Part shown: in pieces, positions 33,777-45,500 of the stretch
Layout of the letters: every line of letters begins with the position of its first letter
Numbering within the stretch: position 1 is the first letter of the stretch
Notes under the pieces: generated by a model
The model's input: only the letters and a program-made list of their open reading frames with translations
What the model was told of the DNA's origin: nothing
Database searches by the model: none
Position numbers and translations under genes: made by a program
Source of the DNA: Saccharum officinarum
Taxonomy: Eukaryota; Streptophyta; Magnoliopsida; Poales; Poaceae
Length of the DNA: 64,000 bases
Direction: 5' to 3'
Assembly (NCBI GenBank): GCA_020631735.1
Contig: CM036170.1
Span: forward strand, 72,989,737 to 73,053,736

Positions 33777-34955
33777 TAGCGCCCAGACGTTTGGACGGAT
33801 GGTCGCTTTCTGAGCTTGTGCATGTCGTGTGCCCTGTCCACTCCGATTCGCGGCTCTGTTTCCTATGGAACGCGCTAAATTACAACACAAGGAGACGGTG
33901 GGAAAGGAAACCACCTCCCACTGCACTGCGGCTGCATGCGCGCGCTTTTTACTCCACAGTCCATTCCTAGCCCCAGCCTGCCGTGTGCATGCCGACGGCG
34001 AACTGTGCTGCCGAGGAAGAAGGCCACGCGGGGACTGCCCTCGCCGCCTGCCCACACGTGGGACCGCCGCGTGTTCTCCATTTTGTGCGCACATAGGAAT
34101 CCATGCACCCCTCCGAACCTAGCTCTAAAACATGAAACACTCAGTATGAAACAAATGCAATATACGTCTAAAAAAACTGTAACATTCGAAACATGCACTT
34201 GCAACATATGCGTGAAACATATGCAATATCTAGATAAAACACTTGCAATATACCTCTGAAACAGATGAAATATTTTTATATAAGTATTGCAACATCTAGA
34301 TCTATTTTTGCAATATCCAGGTAAATAACTTGCAACATTCATCTCAAACAGTTGAAACACCTGGAACATACACTTGCAACATGGGGGTTGCAATGCTGCT
34401 TGGGTGGGTGGATACTCGTTGTTGCGGAGCTCAATGCCGACGCGGAGCTCGCCGATGCGGTAGCGGCGTAGGCAACTCACCAGTGGGGCGGCATCATAGG
34501 AAGCTCCTCTCACCTACTTGCTGGAGCATCCATCGTGGAGGCTCGTCGGTTCAGTGGCGCATGCTTGGAGCTTGACGGCGCGCTGGCGGCTGGTAGCATG
34601 CGCAAAGCTTGTCGGCACGGGCGCCGCAACCTCTATCCCATTGTTCCTCGTTGAAGTCATTGACGACGTGGCCTGGCCTGTAGCGCTCGCACGACCGCTG
34701 TCGCGCTCCTGCTTGCCCTGCGGCCGGCGCTTTGTTGGTCATCTGCACCGCCGCTCGGCTCGTTTCGGGGGTGAGGGAGGTAGTGAGGTAAGGGCGTATC
34801 AAAGGGAGAGGGAGGAGCTAGTGGTAGGCTCCTAGGAGCAGGCTATGTCGTCAGGCTCATAACAAATGGATAAAAACGATTTGGTCGGGCTCGGAACAAA
34901 TGGATAATAACGATTCGGTGAAAAGCGACGTCCGTCCGTCCGGACACTCGGGCTA
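33777..34955. mobile_element. Putative DNA transposon with GGACGGA-type inverted ends
   Basis: 33777-33809 (GCCCAGACGTTTGGACGGAT) and 34922-34955 (ACGTCCGTCCGTCCGGACAC) are imperfect inverted repeats of about 33 bp. The interior has GC-rich segments and, at 34126-34390, degenerate GAAACA/TTGCAACAT repeats. No transposase or clear target duplication is seen, so this is a tentative boundary call. Confidence 0.45.
34126..34390 (+). repeat. Degenerate GAAACA/GCAACAT short-repeat array
   Basis: Repeated blocks such as AAACACTTGCAATATACCTC and ACTTGCAACATATGCGTGAA recur with 20-50-bp spacing. It is related to 26275-26610 and to 55385-55760 (inverted). Confidence 0.75.
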
Positions 34956-36280
34956 TGTCATTCTCGTTTTTTTAGGTAAGCATGCAGATTACCGGATAGT
35001 ACTGCTCCTATTTTTGTTTATAAACTATTATGGGCCCTACCTCTTAAATGAGTAAATTAGAAATTTGGACTCTGCGCACATAGCGAAAAGGGAAAATCTT
35101 AGCATGCTCCAGGGCTGTACAGTTTATAAGTTCAAGTTGTTACTAGGCTATATACGTTGGGCTGTTGGCCCACTACCCGAGTAGACACCAGTCCACCACT
35201 ATAGCCCATATAGGCCATACCGGTTTGTTGACTTTGTTGCCTGAGTTGGCCTTCTATCAAAAAAAAAAAAAAACTATCCAACGCCGGTCTGTTCGAGCTG
35301 TGCAGGTTGCCGCAGTCATGGAGATGATGTAGGAAAGGAGCTGACTGGTGCTGGCCGGTCAATAGCTGGGGGCGGCCGTCCATTGACCTCGCCTACAGGT
35401 GGGCACGGCCTATCTCGAGCTCTTTGCTTTCTCATCAAACCCAGCGAACGATGGCATCGCCAACCTTACACAGTTACACTTGTGGTTCGATGCTATCAGA
35501 TCGCGTGATGCGTGATGATATCTAAAACGACTCGTTAACACATGGTTTCTTCTTCTTCTTTGAGAAAAAGAGAGAGAGAGAGAGAAACTGGCGGACAACG
35601 GCTTGAACGAAAATCCTTCAGGCCCATCGGCCATCACCGCTCGAACGGGCCGAGCATTTCGTGCTTGTCCAGCTCCAGCAGATCCGAAACCTTGTGCGGC
35701 CTGGCCAGCAGATGGCACAACGACAATGTCGCTGCCCAACTTCACTTCAGCAAATCCCTCGATCCCCTCGGCGTCGCGGACGTGGACGGCGTCCTGTGCC
35801 GCTGTGCGGGCACTGCATTGAACAACAGCTGCAAAACAAATGGTCTCTTTGTTGACAAAGTCGATACTACGACGGGGGTACTTGACACTCTGACAGGAGC
35901 AAATAAACCCATTTGTTTCTTTCCGCTAGCAGACCTTCCGTGGCAAACCCATTTATTTCCGCACGCGAGGGAGTCAGGGAGAGTCCTGATCCACGGATTG
36001 TCCCTTAAATTCTACGTGCTGATGAGTGTGCTGTGTGCCCCAGTGGCATGGGGTAGATGAGTCCAGAGTCCACCAAGTCTCCGCGGCTCCTTTTGCATTC
36101 TTCTAGACGCCAATTCGTGGATCCTAACACAAAAACTTTCCATTCATCGTCATTATAAAAGAACGGCGTAGTCATCATCCTGAAACGAAGCAGCACGCTG
36201 CACGCAGATCAGAACACATGACATGCCTGACGTCGCCGATGCGATACGGCGTGGCCGGACGACGCCGCACAGCCACACGA
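34956..36280. other. Intergenic, no gene recognised
   Basis: It includes an A run (35260-35273) and GC-rich sequence at 35640-35830 with overlapping 60-172-codon frames lacking domains. The right end approaches the ENTH gene promoter. Confidence 0.35.
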
Positions 36281-36288
36281 GCAAGCAA

Positions 36289-36297
36289 ATATAAATA
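36289..36297 (+). promoter_or_regulatory. Candidate TATA box for the ENTH gene
   Basis: ATATAAATA lies about 580 bp upstream of the ENTH start codon. If used, it implies a long leader, or one with an intron. A TATA box nearer the ATG was not seen. Motif only. Confidence 0.3.
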
Positions 36298-36871
36298 GAG
36301 CAGGCACCGCCACCTGTCCATGCCCCTCATTCGTGAGCGCCACGCGCAGGCAGGACGCACCACGTGACCTCAGCCGCGCCCGCCACCACCACGGAATGCT
36401 GGCGGATTCAAAATTCAAATGCCCGTTCTCCTTCTCCCTGTTGACGTTTTGCCACGGTCGCCGTCCGTCCCCCCTTTTGAACGTTTCAAAGGACCTCAGA
36501 GCCAGAACGGTGCTCTCCCCACCAATTAAGCTCGTCCAGTGAGCAGCCAGAGAGCCTCGTCCCATTCCCACCCTCCCCACCCCCGTTGCTCTGGCTGCTC
36601 CGCCGTGCGTGCGTCACCCGCGCTCGAGAGGTGAGTGGTTCGGTTGCGCAGCCAACGGCTCTTGTTCGCTTGCGAGGTTGTGCGGAGTGGTTGCTGGCCG
36701 GCGGGCATACCGATAAAGGCGAGAGATCGAAGGCGTTGTCTCATCCGTGCTAGCGTCCGTCTGTACTGTATCGCTCGTTGTCTCTCAGTCTCGGCTTCGA
36801 CAGCGGACATCGATCGGGACATAGAAAGGGGAGGGCGGACGATACGCGGGTCGCGAGCGTTGTGCGCTGCC

Positions 36872-37916
36872 ATGGACGCGCCCTTCTTCCACGAGCTCAG
36901 GCGGCAGGCCTCCTCCTACCTCACCGGCAAGATCCGCTCCGCGCGGCTGGCGCTCACCGACGTCACCCCGACGCAGCTGTAAGTCGTTTCCCTTAAATTA
37001 GTTACCTGTGGCGCGCCGTGGCGTTCGTTCTGATGGAGTGACGGTCGGTCGATCTCATCTCTCTCTGGCGTTCGTGCGCGTAGCATGACGGAGGAGGCGA
37101 CGAACGGGGACGCGTCGCCGCCGAACGTCAAGACGATGGGCCTCATAGCCCGGCAGGCGTTCGAGGTGGACGAGTACGTCAGGATCACGGACATCCTGCA
37201 CCGGCGCTTCGCGAGTTTCGACCGCAGGCAGTGGCGGGAGGCGTACAAGGCGCTGCTCCTCCTCGAGCACCTCCTCACGCACGGGCCCCGCAGCGTCGCG
37301 GTGGAGTTCCAGAAGGACAGGGAGGCCATCCAGCAGATGGCCACCTTCCAACACATCGACGAGAAAGGGTAATAACCGTGCTCTGTCTGACGCCCATACC
37401 ATACACCCGCGCGCGTGCTTGCTCACCTGATGCTGACGCGATCGATGAACTCGCCGCAGCTTCAACTGGGGCCTGACGGTGAAGAGCAAGTCGGAGCGCG
37501 TGCTCAAGCTGCTGGAGCGCGGCCCGTTCCTGGAGGAGGAGCGCGAGCGGGCGCGCAAGATCGCGCGCGAGATCAAGGGCTTCGGCAGCTTCAACCTCAG
37601 CAGTGCCTCCCACGCCGTGTCGCAGCCCGGTGACGACGGAAGCCGCGGCTACGGCCGGAGCAACTCGCAGTACGAGGAGCGGTGGAGGCACGATGACGGA
37701 GACCGTTTCGGGCGGAGCAACGACTCGCAGTTCGAGGAGCGGTGGAGGCACAAGGATGGCGACGACAGCGACAAGGAGAATCTGATACAGAGCTCGGAGC
37801 CAACGACGCGGGTCGCGCGGGAAGTGGAGGCGGAGGCGGAGGAGCTCCACCACCACCACCCGTTCCACGGGTTCGGGCAACAGCGGCCGGAGGCGATGCT
37901 GCTCCTGAGCCAGTGA
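36872..37916 (+). CDS. ENTH-domain (epsin-like) protein
   Basis: Exons 36872-36978, 37084-37368 and 37460-37916 (107 + 285 + 457 nt) give 282 residues. Donors GTAAGT (36979) and GTAATA (37369) and acceptors ending at 37083 and 37459 keep phase. The ENTH domain covers about residues 18-150: IRSARLALTDVTPTQLMTEE, then DEYVRITDILHRRF, then REAYKALLLLEHLLTHG and FNWGLTVKSKSERVLKLL. In the family this helical domain binds phosphoinositides and aids clathrin-coated vesicle formation. The C-terminal half is charged and disordered, with two copies of a GRSN-SQ-EERWRH unit near residues 195-225. No NPF or DPW motif is seen, so it is a short ENTH protein rather than a full epsin. The gene looks intact. 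Confidence 0.93.
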
Positions 37917-38248
37917 TGGGATCAGCCGGTTCGTGTCATGGTGATGTGAAAAGAACCGTGTGCTCAACTAGCTTTTCTCCCGTTCTCGAAGGTTGCAGGG
38001 TCAGTATTTTACTGACACTGCTAGGTGCATCATGCATGAGGACTTCGATGTCCTCATGGTTTCTGTTAGCCATGCGCCATGAATGGCTGCTTGGCCTTGT
38101 AAATTTCTATCCTTGACTTCTGATGCCAGGATGTACTACGAGAGAACATACAGGCAAGTCTCAAGCTTCCAGCAAAGCTCTGGAAACCACGTATTCGAAG
38201 AGTGACAATGATATCCTCCTGCCCAAGTGCATCTGGGCTAATCTTTTA

Positions 38249-38374
38249 GGCCCCGTTCGGTTTCCAGGGATTCAAGACCTGAAACCAATCCTACCGGGAA
38301 CACTCGTACAACTTGTATAGCCATCCATCACCAGGAACTATTCCTCCAGGAATAAGCCACAACCGAACGAGCCC
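38249..38374. mobile_element. Tourist MITE, TTA duplication
   Basis: It starts GGCCCCGTTCGGTTTCC and ends CAACCGAACGAGCCC, with TTA at 38246-38248 and 38375-38377. It lies about 330 bp past the ENTH stop. The element at 60500 is related. Confidence 0.88.
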
Positions 38375-38377
38375 TTA

Positions 38378-40203
38378 GTCTGAGTGTCTGAACCATATAC
38401 TGAAGGAAAGCAGCAGAAGTATTCCTAATCCAGTTCCTACTGACAATCCATCTTCAGTAAAGGCGCAAAGGTGTAAAGCTAGGGAAAGTATGATAATACA
38501 GTCCACACTATCCATTCAGGGCCACTATCGAGGTAACATTCCAAGATTATCACAATGGAAGCACAGCCAGTAAAATTGTACTGTGATAAACATTGCCTAA
38601 AAGCCGATCTTTGTGTACTGTATCTACATACCGTTCGGTTGCCATTATTGCACTGTTTACCATCACAGGGTTCCAGTTATTTTCTGCCCTATGGACACAT
38701 CAATACTTGCTAGGGGTTGAGTAAAAGCACGATGGACCCTTTGCTACAGCACAAAGGCTCTCAAGTTCAGGCCTAGGACAACCACATGTGTTGCATAGCA
38801 GGATGATATGAATAGATTCCTCAGGCAACATAAAAACTACGATGTGGTTGTGGACCAGTGGCACACCTTTTTTTTGACTCTGCTATCATGCTTGTATAAT
38901 CATCTGTCCCCTACCAGAGTATAGCATAATTGCCTGTAAAATTAATCATGCATACAGTTCTTTCTAGACCAACCTGTGTACAAAGTACAAACAATCACTG
39001 ATGGCGTTAGACACAGATCAACAGAAGAATTACTGATTGCCAACCATCTAGCATCTAACAAGCTTGCAAGATTGTCATACCAGGAACTGTCAGAGACAAA
39101 ATCCGACAACTAGTACCAGCAATCCTATAAAGTGCATTGTCTCCGCTAAAAAAAAAGAACAATTTTACGAAAAGGGATGTGTTGGGAGGGTCCACAGTTC
39201 CATAAACCAGTAGCTAGTGGTAAATCACCTGTCGAAGTAACCAGAAATACAGCAACTTTCTGGTCAGCTTCTGCTAGTCGAATTCCCCCTCTGGCTATCA
39301 GATCAATAACCAGCGATAAGGAGATGCTGCTACCTCTTGAATTTGTATAACAAACAATGCTTTACTGATGTCATTGCAGCATATGGCTATGTATTTTAAG
39401 AGTGCCTTTTTACATTTTACCTTCGTACATATATAGCTAATAATATCAGAAAACAGAAAGTACAATAATATACATGAAGCCAACATGTGATCACAAAGTC
39501 ACACGCTAACTTACACAGCTGCATCGAACAAAAACCTCCGCTGACATCAAACCTATCCTACCACTTTGGATCATTTGAAGTTGCTCCAGTTTTTTGCTTT
39601 CCCAAGAATTTTTAGCATGTGACATGTCTCCTTTCACATCTTTCAAATCCTTTGATAATGCAATTTTACAGCAATGGTAAAGAAAAAGGTAGCTTCGACT
39701 AACTGAACCTACTGTGTTACTACCGTAGTCTTGATATATGGGCAAATGCAAAATTGTGAATATCATAAAGAAAATGAAGAATCATGTGCTGATCTTGACA
39801 TAAATAAGAGAGAGCAGACCAACAGTGGTATGGGCGAAATGATCAGATTCCGATGCTATAAATACTAAAAAAACAACTGGTAAATTCCAGTTCCATATTC
39901 AGTATTAATGAAGATAGTTATATCAGAACAGTTGGCTGTACCAATAGTTGACAAGTGCAGTGCATGCGGTAGATCACAATGGTGGTCTAAACAGCAAGCT
40001 ATAGTAAGACAGCTCTTGGTGACAAGACCTATGAGTGTGCAGGACGATGCAAATGCAATAAACAGTTCCTGCGTAGACCTTTTTTGCTTCTGCAGGCTCT
40101 GAGTGAGCAGCCCCACAAGACTAACATAAACCAGTCATCTGTCACTTGTTCATCATACCTATTATTAACATGAATAAGCCTCGAACCCCCAGAATACACC
40201 TTA
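38378..40203. other. Intergenic, nothing recognised
   Basis: AT-rich, only short frames on both strands, no domain, RNA gene or clear transposon end. Confidence 0.4.
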
Positions 40204-40327
40204 GGCCTTGTTTGGATGCATGAATCCACATGTGTTAGTGGATTGGAATGGAACTTAGTTTAATTCCACTCCAATCCACTTCAACACATGTGGATTGAGA
40301 TGGATACATGTGCATCCAAACAATGCC
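40204..40327. mobile_element. Tourist-like MITE, 124 bp
   Basis: GGCCTTGTTTGGATGCATG and GCATCCAAACAATGCC are inverted ends. The left flank is TTA and the right flank TGA, a duplication with one change. Same family as 19256. Confidence 0.85.
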
Positions 40328-40967
40328 TGACATGGTTTTTCTGCATGCCACAAATGGCACTCCATTCCATTTCTTTGGTGAAAACCATCCAAACTCTACT
40401 GTTCACTGTGAACACTTATATGGCAAATGGTATCCAAATACCTCAAGGATCTGCTATTCTGCTCACCTTTTCGAGTGGCAAAGAGGGGGTGCCACACTGA
40501 ATAGTACTTAGGACTGTAAATCAGTTTTAGTTATATCAGGTTTTAGTCAATTTTCAATTATTCCAAATTGTGCAACAAATTTCATTATGCAGCAATGCTT
40601 GATTGATCGTGTGGAAATAATTGGTACGGCTTAAGACCTTAAGTCCTTAGATTGCTGCCCATGTTCATTATATAGTCAGCACAAATGATACATGTCCTAG
40701 TAAGACTTTGTTACTCAAGTTGTAATATCTCTAGGATTCTATCTTTAGCTCTAATCATAAGTATCTATAGTCTGAACAGATCAAACTCATGTTTGCAAAG
40801 AATAGATCAAATGTGGTGAGACATCATAGTCATCCCCAACATCTCATTTCGGGGTTGGGTCCCATGAGGTCATGACTCCTGCAAAGTACGCATGAGCTGC
40901 ACATGACGGAACAGGCCCAGTAACGAATCAACTAAAACATGGGCCACCTCTCCAGGGAAACTACAAA

Positions 40968-41637
40968 GGAAAAAGTCTACTTTTGGTCCCAAAACTATCG
41001 CGAAAGTCCGCTTTTGGTCCCTCAACTCTAAAACCGGACAAACAAGCCCCTCAACTTTTGAAACCGCGCAGATTTAGTCCCTCAGCTGTTTGGTCTGGTG
41101 GTTTTGCTACAGTAACCACGGGTTTGCTACAGTAACTGCGCGGATTTATTTCGGCTTGCTCTTTGGAAAATCATAGAAAATTCATAAAATGAAAAATCCA
41201 ATTTTGTTGGACTCCACATGAGTAAGCTACACAGTGAACATATAATATGGTATGCTTTACTTCAAAGTAATTGCTATGATTTTTCAAAGATTGAGCTGAA
41301 ATAAATAAAAAAGAAAAAGGCAAAAACTTTGTACTAAAGCACACTATATTATATATTCACTGTGTAGCTCTACTCATATGGAGTCCAACAAAATTAGATT
41401 TTCCATTTTATGAATTTTCTGTGATTTACTATGATTTTTCAAAGATTCAACCGAAATAAATCTGCGCGGCTACTGTAGCAAACCCGTGGTTACTGTAGTA
41501 AAACCACCGGACAATACAGCCGAGAGACTAAATTTGCGCGGTTTCAAAAGTTGAGGGGTTTGTTTGTCCGGTTTTGAAGTTGAGGGACCAAAAGCGGACT
41601 TTCGCGATAGTTGGGGGACCAAAAGTAGACTTTTTCC
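40968..41637. mobile_element. Fold-back Mutator-like MITE with 9-bp duplication
   Basis: The ends GGAAAAAGTCTACTTTTGGT and ACCAAAAGTAGACTTTTTCC are exact inverted copies, and the inverted similarity extends about 250-300 bp inward from each end. Flanks carry a perfect 9-bp duplication, AACTACAAA (40959-40967 and 41638-41646). It is non-coding. Read-through would form a long hairpin. Confidence 0.9.
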
Positions 41638-41646
41638 AACTACAAA

Positions 41647-42685
41647 CGAATTATACGCATTGCTAGTGGTCCAGCAAAGAAAACTACTGCTCGTGCTGAA
41701 CAGTGAAGCACCACAGAATGCCAGGCATATCAGTCCTAACATGTAGCAATGACATATGAACAAGTATTTCTCACTCTGATATTCTCTCCCTCTGTATGTG
41801 GTACTACAGATATTTGATGGGTAAGCCTATTGCCTTAATGGGTATTTTATGATCAACCACTACACATTTGTAATCTCCAAACAAAGGAAAATAGTTTTTA
41901 TTCCCAACTTCACAATGTGTTGCTAGTCATGCAACATTCTGTTATATATCTCAAACCAGTAACGACCAAGACACGAATAAAGTGCTGGATCTTGAGATGA
42001 GATTCAGTGTGTCCACCTAGAGTGCTCAACGGAAGTATGTAAATTTACCCCACCAAATTTCTTTGGTAGCCAGAGGTGTCTGCTGCTAATAAGTTCCCAT
42101 AAAAAAGCTTTTACACTTTGGATCTCAGCTGACAACCAGCTTGTCATTCATGAGACCTGAGTTCTGCCACTAGAATCAAAATAGTCAAGTGATCTAATTC
42201 TAACATAGTAGAATAACTTCGTTCTATCATGAGCATTCAAACCATAGCGGCATTGCAAGATCATGAAAAACTCAGCCTGGGCAGAAGCAACTACCCATAC
42301 ATTCCATGGTGATATATATCCCTCACCCTAGTAATCCAGATCTATCGAATTCACTCCTTCAGATCTGATGCAAAATCCCCCCATTTTAACCTCCAAACTT
42401 GAGTTCAGGCACAAATAAAAAGAGAAGGATGGTCAAAATAGAAAATACTATTCACTGTGGAGCAAAAGGACTGCATAGATTTGTACACATGATATTATTT
42501 CCCCTTGCCACATGACAAAATGAAAAGAAAATAGAATAATCAGGTGAAGCAACTAATTTTTTTTTGCTACTTTGCATCTGCGGAATTCTCTCCCCAATCC
42601 ATCCCTTTCCCGGTGTAAACATTCTAGACAGTAAGAAGTACAAAAACTGAGCACAAGGAAGCAAGCAGCAAGCACAACCAGAATC
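41647..42685. other. Intergenic, 3' flank of FLA4
   Basis: Short unsupported frames only. The last few hundred bases probably include the FLA4 3' untranslated region. Confidence 0.35.
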
Positions 42686-43965
42686 TCATACCAGAGATAA
42701 AAGATGCAGCTGTAGATACACGAGTACTATACACCACCAAGAAGTCCCCTTTGCTGTCGCCAAAGCAGCTGACGACTCGCTATCTTCGCCGTGGAGGTCA
42801 GGCGGGGATGAGAGCCTCGTCTGTGGTGTCTGCTCGCTCCCGGCGTCGCCGGGCGCCATCGCAACCGAAGGTGGCACCATGGCGGTGCTGCCTGAATCGC
42901 CCCGACTGAACATTTCCTTGGGCAGTAGAACCTTGGAGACGGCAAAGACTGCCACAGGATTTTGGTCGAACACTGTGCGGGTGATGGATGCCTGCACGAT
43001 GCCTGTGTCAATGGCAATGGAGCCATTGACGCGGGTTATGTTTAGTGTGAAGTGGCCAGCCTCGGTGTGCTCTGTCGCGAGAGTGGGCTGGACGGGGTTC
43101 ACGATGGACTCGAGGGAACCCAACGGGTAGTAAGAGTGCAGCACATGGAAGCGGAGCACGACGGCCTTGCGCTCAGCGGGTAGGGACTGGAGGCGGTCGG
43201 TGGCGGGGAGGCCGGCAAAGGCGTCGTCGGTGGGGACGAAGACGGTGATGCCAGCACCGTGCTCGTCGGCCTCAAACTCGCTGGCCACACCGGAAGCCTG
43301 CAGCATGGAGGCCGCCACGTTGAACCCCGCGCGTCGGTGAGAACCCGGGTGATGTTCACCGGCGGTGGCGGGCGGGTCTCAGAGGCCGCGAGGTCGAATC
43401 CGGAGGGTAGGATAAGGCCACCCACCGCGAGCACGCTGAGATTGTACGGAACCGCGGTCACGGAGCCGAGGACCGTGGCGTTCGATCCCGGGGACGGCGC
43501 CGGCGAGCGGACCACGACAGTGGAGTTGGCCCCCACGGTGAGGTTGACGGCGCCGAAGTCGGAGGGCGCGCGGCCCGTGGTCTGAAACAGCGTCGTCACG
43601 AGCTTCCCGGAGGGGGAGAGGTGGGCGAGGTCGGACGGGGAGAGGTACTCCAGCAGGACGTGGTACCTCAGCACGTCGGCGATGTCGGCGCCGGCGCCAG
43701 CTACGAAAGCTGAGGGTGACTGCGGCAGGTTGGCATTCGGCACGGCCAGGAGCGTCAGGGACGACCTCCCGGCCAGCTCCCCGGCCACGGGGGTGGATGC
43801 CAGCAGCCGCGCGAAGTCGGCGAAGTTGGGGAACGCCGAGAGCACGGCCGTCACGTTGACCCCAGCTGCTGGGGAAGGCAGCGCCGCCGCCGCGAGCAGC
43901 ACCAGCGCCGCTGCCCCGAGCGCGAGGCGCGGCGAGACGGGAGCGGCGCTCAAGCCTCTCCCCAT
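42686..43965 (-). pseudogene. FLA4: Fasciclin-like arabinogalactan protein, FLA4/SOS5 type, one frameshift
   Basis: Start ATG at 43965 with a signal peptide (MGRGLSAAPVSPRLALGAAA, residues 1-34). The first FAS1 domain includes VTAVLSAFPNFADFARLL and VLRYHVLLEYLS. An AGP-like SPAPSPGSN stretch follows. The second FAS1 domain includes VLRFHVLHSYYPLGSLESI, and NPVQPTLATE and FDQNPVAVFAVSKVLLPKE are hallmarks of SOS5/FLA4. The C-terminus is a hydrophobic GPI-anchor signal. The role in the family is a cell-surface glycoprotein in root growth, seed mucilage and salt response. The frame breaks near 43326-43334, between the FAS1 domains: 1,280 bp is one short of a multiple of three, and the upstream frame would run out of phase. 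The gene is otherwise well conserved and intronless, so this may be a recent null allele, a pseudogenised paralogue or an assembly error. Confidence 0.9.
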
Positions 43966-45500
43966 CTCGCCAGTGGAGGAGCAGTGGAGCGGGGGACTGG
44001 GGAGTGAGGAGCAGATAGATGACGACGGGGAGAGGGACGGGTTGCCTGATGAGAGGGGAATATTTTTGGTCTTTTCTCCCTCCACCTTTCCTCTTCGGAG
44101 GTTTTCTTTTCTTTGCTGTCTGAATGTGAATGAGTAGAGCGGTGGGAATTAATGGCGTGGGTGTGTAGGTGCCTTGGACTGTAGCAACTACGCCAGCTCC
44201 CAGCCGGCCAGGCGTTTGCGAAGTTTGTACCATGATGTTGGTCTCGTCACGTGTGCCTTGGTTCTTCTCTTCGGCAAATTGGCTCTCACCGAGTCGTCAT
44301 TCTAGGCTCTAAAGCTAGGGACCAGTACTCTCCACCACTCTTTTGATGCTTATATCATCCTTTAGATATGCTGATACAATCTAAAAAGCAAAATGTCACT
44401 ACTACTACTAACATAGGAACCCACCTTAATATTGGGGCCCTATATCCCGTTTACCTAGAAAAAAATAATACTCTGATCCCGTTTATCTAGAAATTTTCTG
44501 CCGCTTTCATGGGCATGCCATAGCGTCCAAATTGGCCAAATGAACTGTAAAGGTGGTGCGAGTATGGCTCTAGAAAGAGCTGATTACTTTAGTTAGGAAT
44601 GAAACCATGATCCAATCGTAAAAGCACCTGGCAAAAAATGGATCATCACAAGCAAGAACAAATAAGCAAGCGAGGAAGTCAACTTCATACGCAAGTGATT
44701 TCACGAGGAAAAAAAAATGCAGCTCACCAGCTTTCTTTTTAAGTGCTGGTGGATGGCGTGTATGAAGATGGAGGACCAGCCCTGATCGTAAAACCTGCTT
44801 CAGATCACCGCAGTTAACAATACTTGATCATTCTGGCAATATCTCACTACAAATGCAATGCACTAACATACCCTGTTTGTTTCTCCAGTAATAACGAACA
44901 AGAATCTAATAGTATACCACTTACTTTTAGGCGGTTTCCATCTTTGAACTGATAGTGATTGCTTCGTATCCAACCAAGTAACAGCAAAAAGCAAGTTAAA
45001 AAGTAAAAGCAAGGAATACATTAAATAAGTGACAGAAAGAGGACAAGTCATTGAGCCAGTATAGTTGAGAATTGATAAAAAAAAAGTTAGCCAAAATAAA
45101 CAATATTCGTCTTGCTACAAAATTGTGTATGACAATTTCTTCATAGTTGAGCAATGTACATGGTACAAGGGATCTTAGTACTACACAAACAGATTAACAC
45201 TATGGTTGTTAAGGAATAGCCCTTGGTATGGTTACATACATCTATTCTAGACATGGATCAGTGTATTGTTAGTGCCAGGGTTAGATGTAAAGAATTTGAC
45301 ATATCTCAGTCGCTCGAGGCTATACAGCCAGAAGCCACCCTGGGAAGGATGGAATGGATGAGCAACGGTTCAGTAGGGGTGCTTGGAGGACACGAAACAT
45401 CTCACCACCAAACGGCATATGGAGAATAAGGAGTGGGTATGCCATGACGCCAAGAAAGAATTGGGGTCAGTGAATCGAGTCAAGATACAACTATTAGATG
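43966..45500. other. FLA4 upstream region and gap to the next gene
   Basis: 43966-44240 holds the FLA4 leader and promoter; the frame opens further upstream to 44085, but the signal peptide favours 43965. 44240-45500 shows no gene or clear repeat; it includes the 3' flank of the O-fucosyltransferase gene. Confidence 0.4.

Noticed and set aside
37055..37967. Minus-strand frames of 179 and 230 codons
   Set aside because: Antisense shadows of ENTH exons 2 and 3.
43682..44233. Frames of 151 and 284 codons around FLA4
   Set aside because: Shadows of the FLA4 coding strand in GC-rich DNA.
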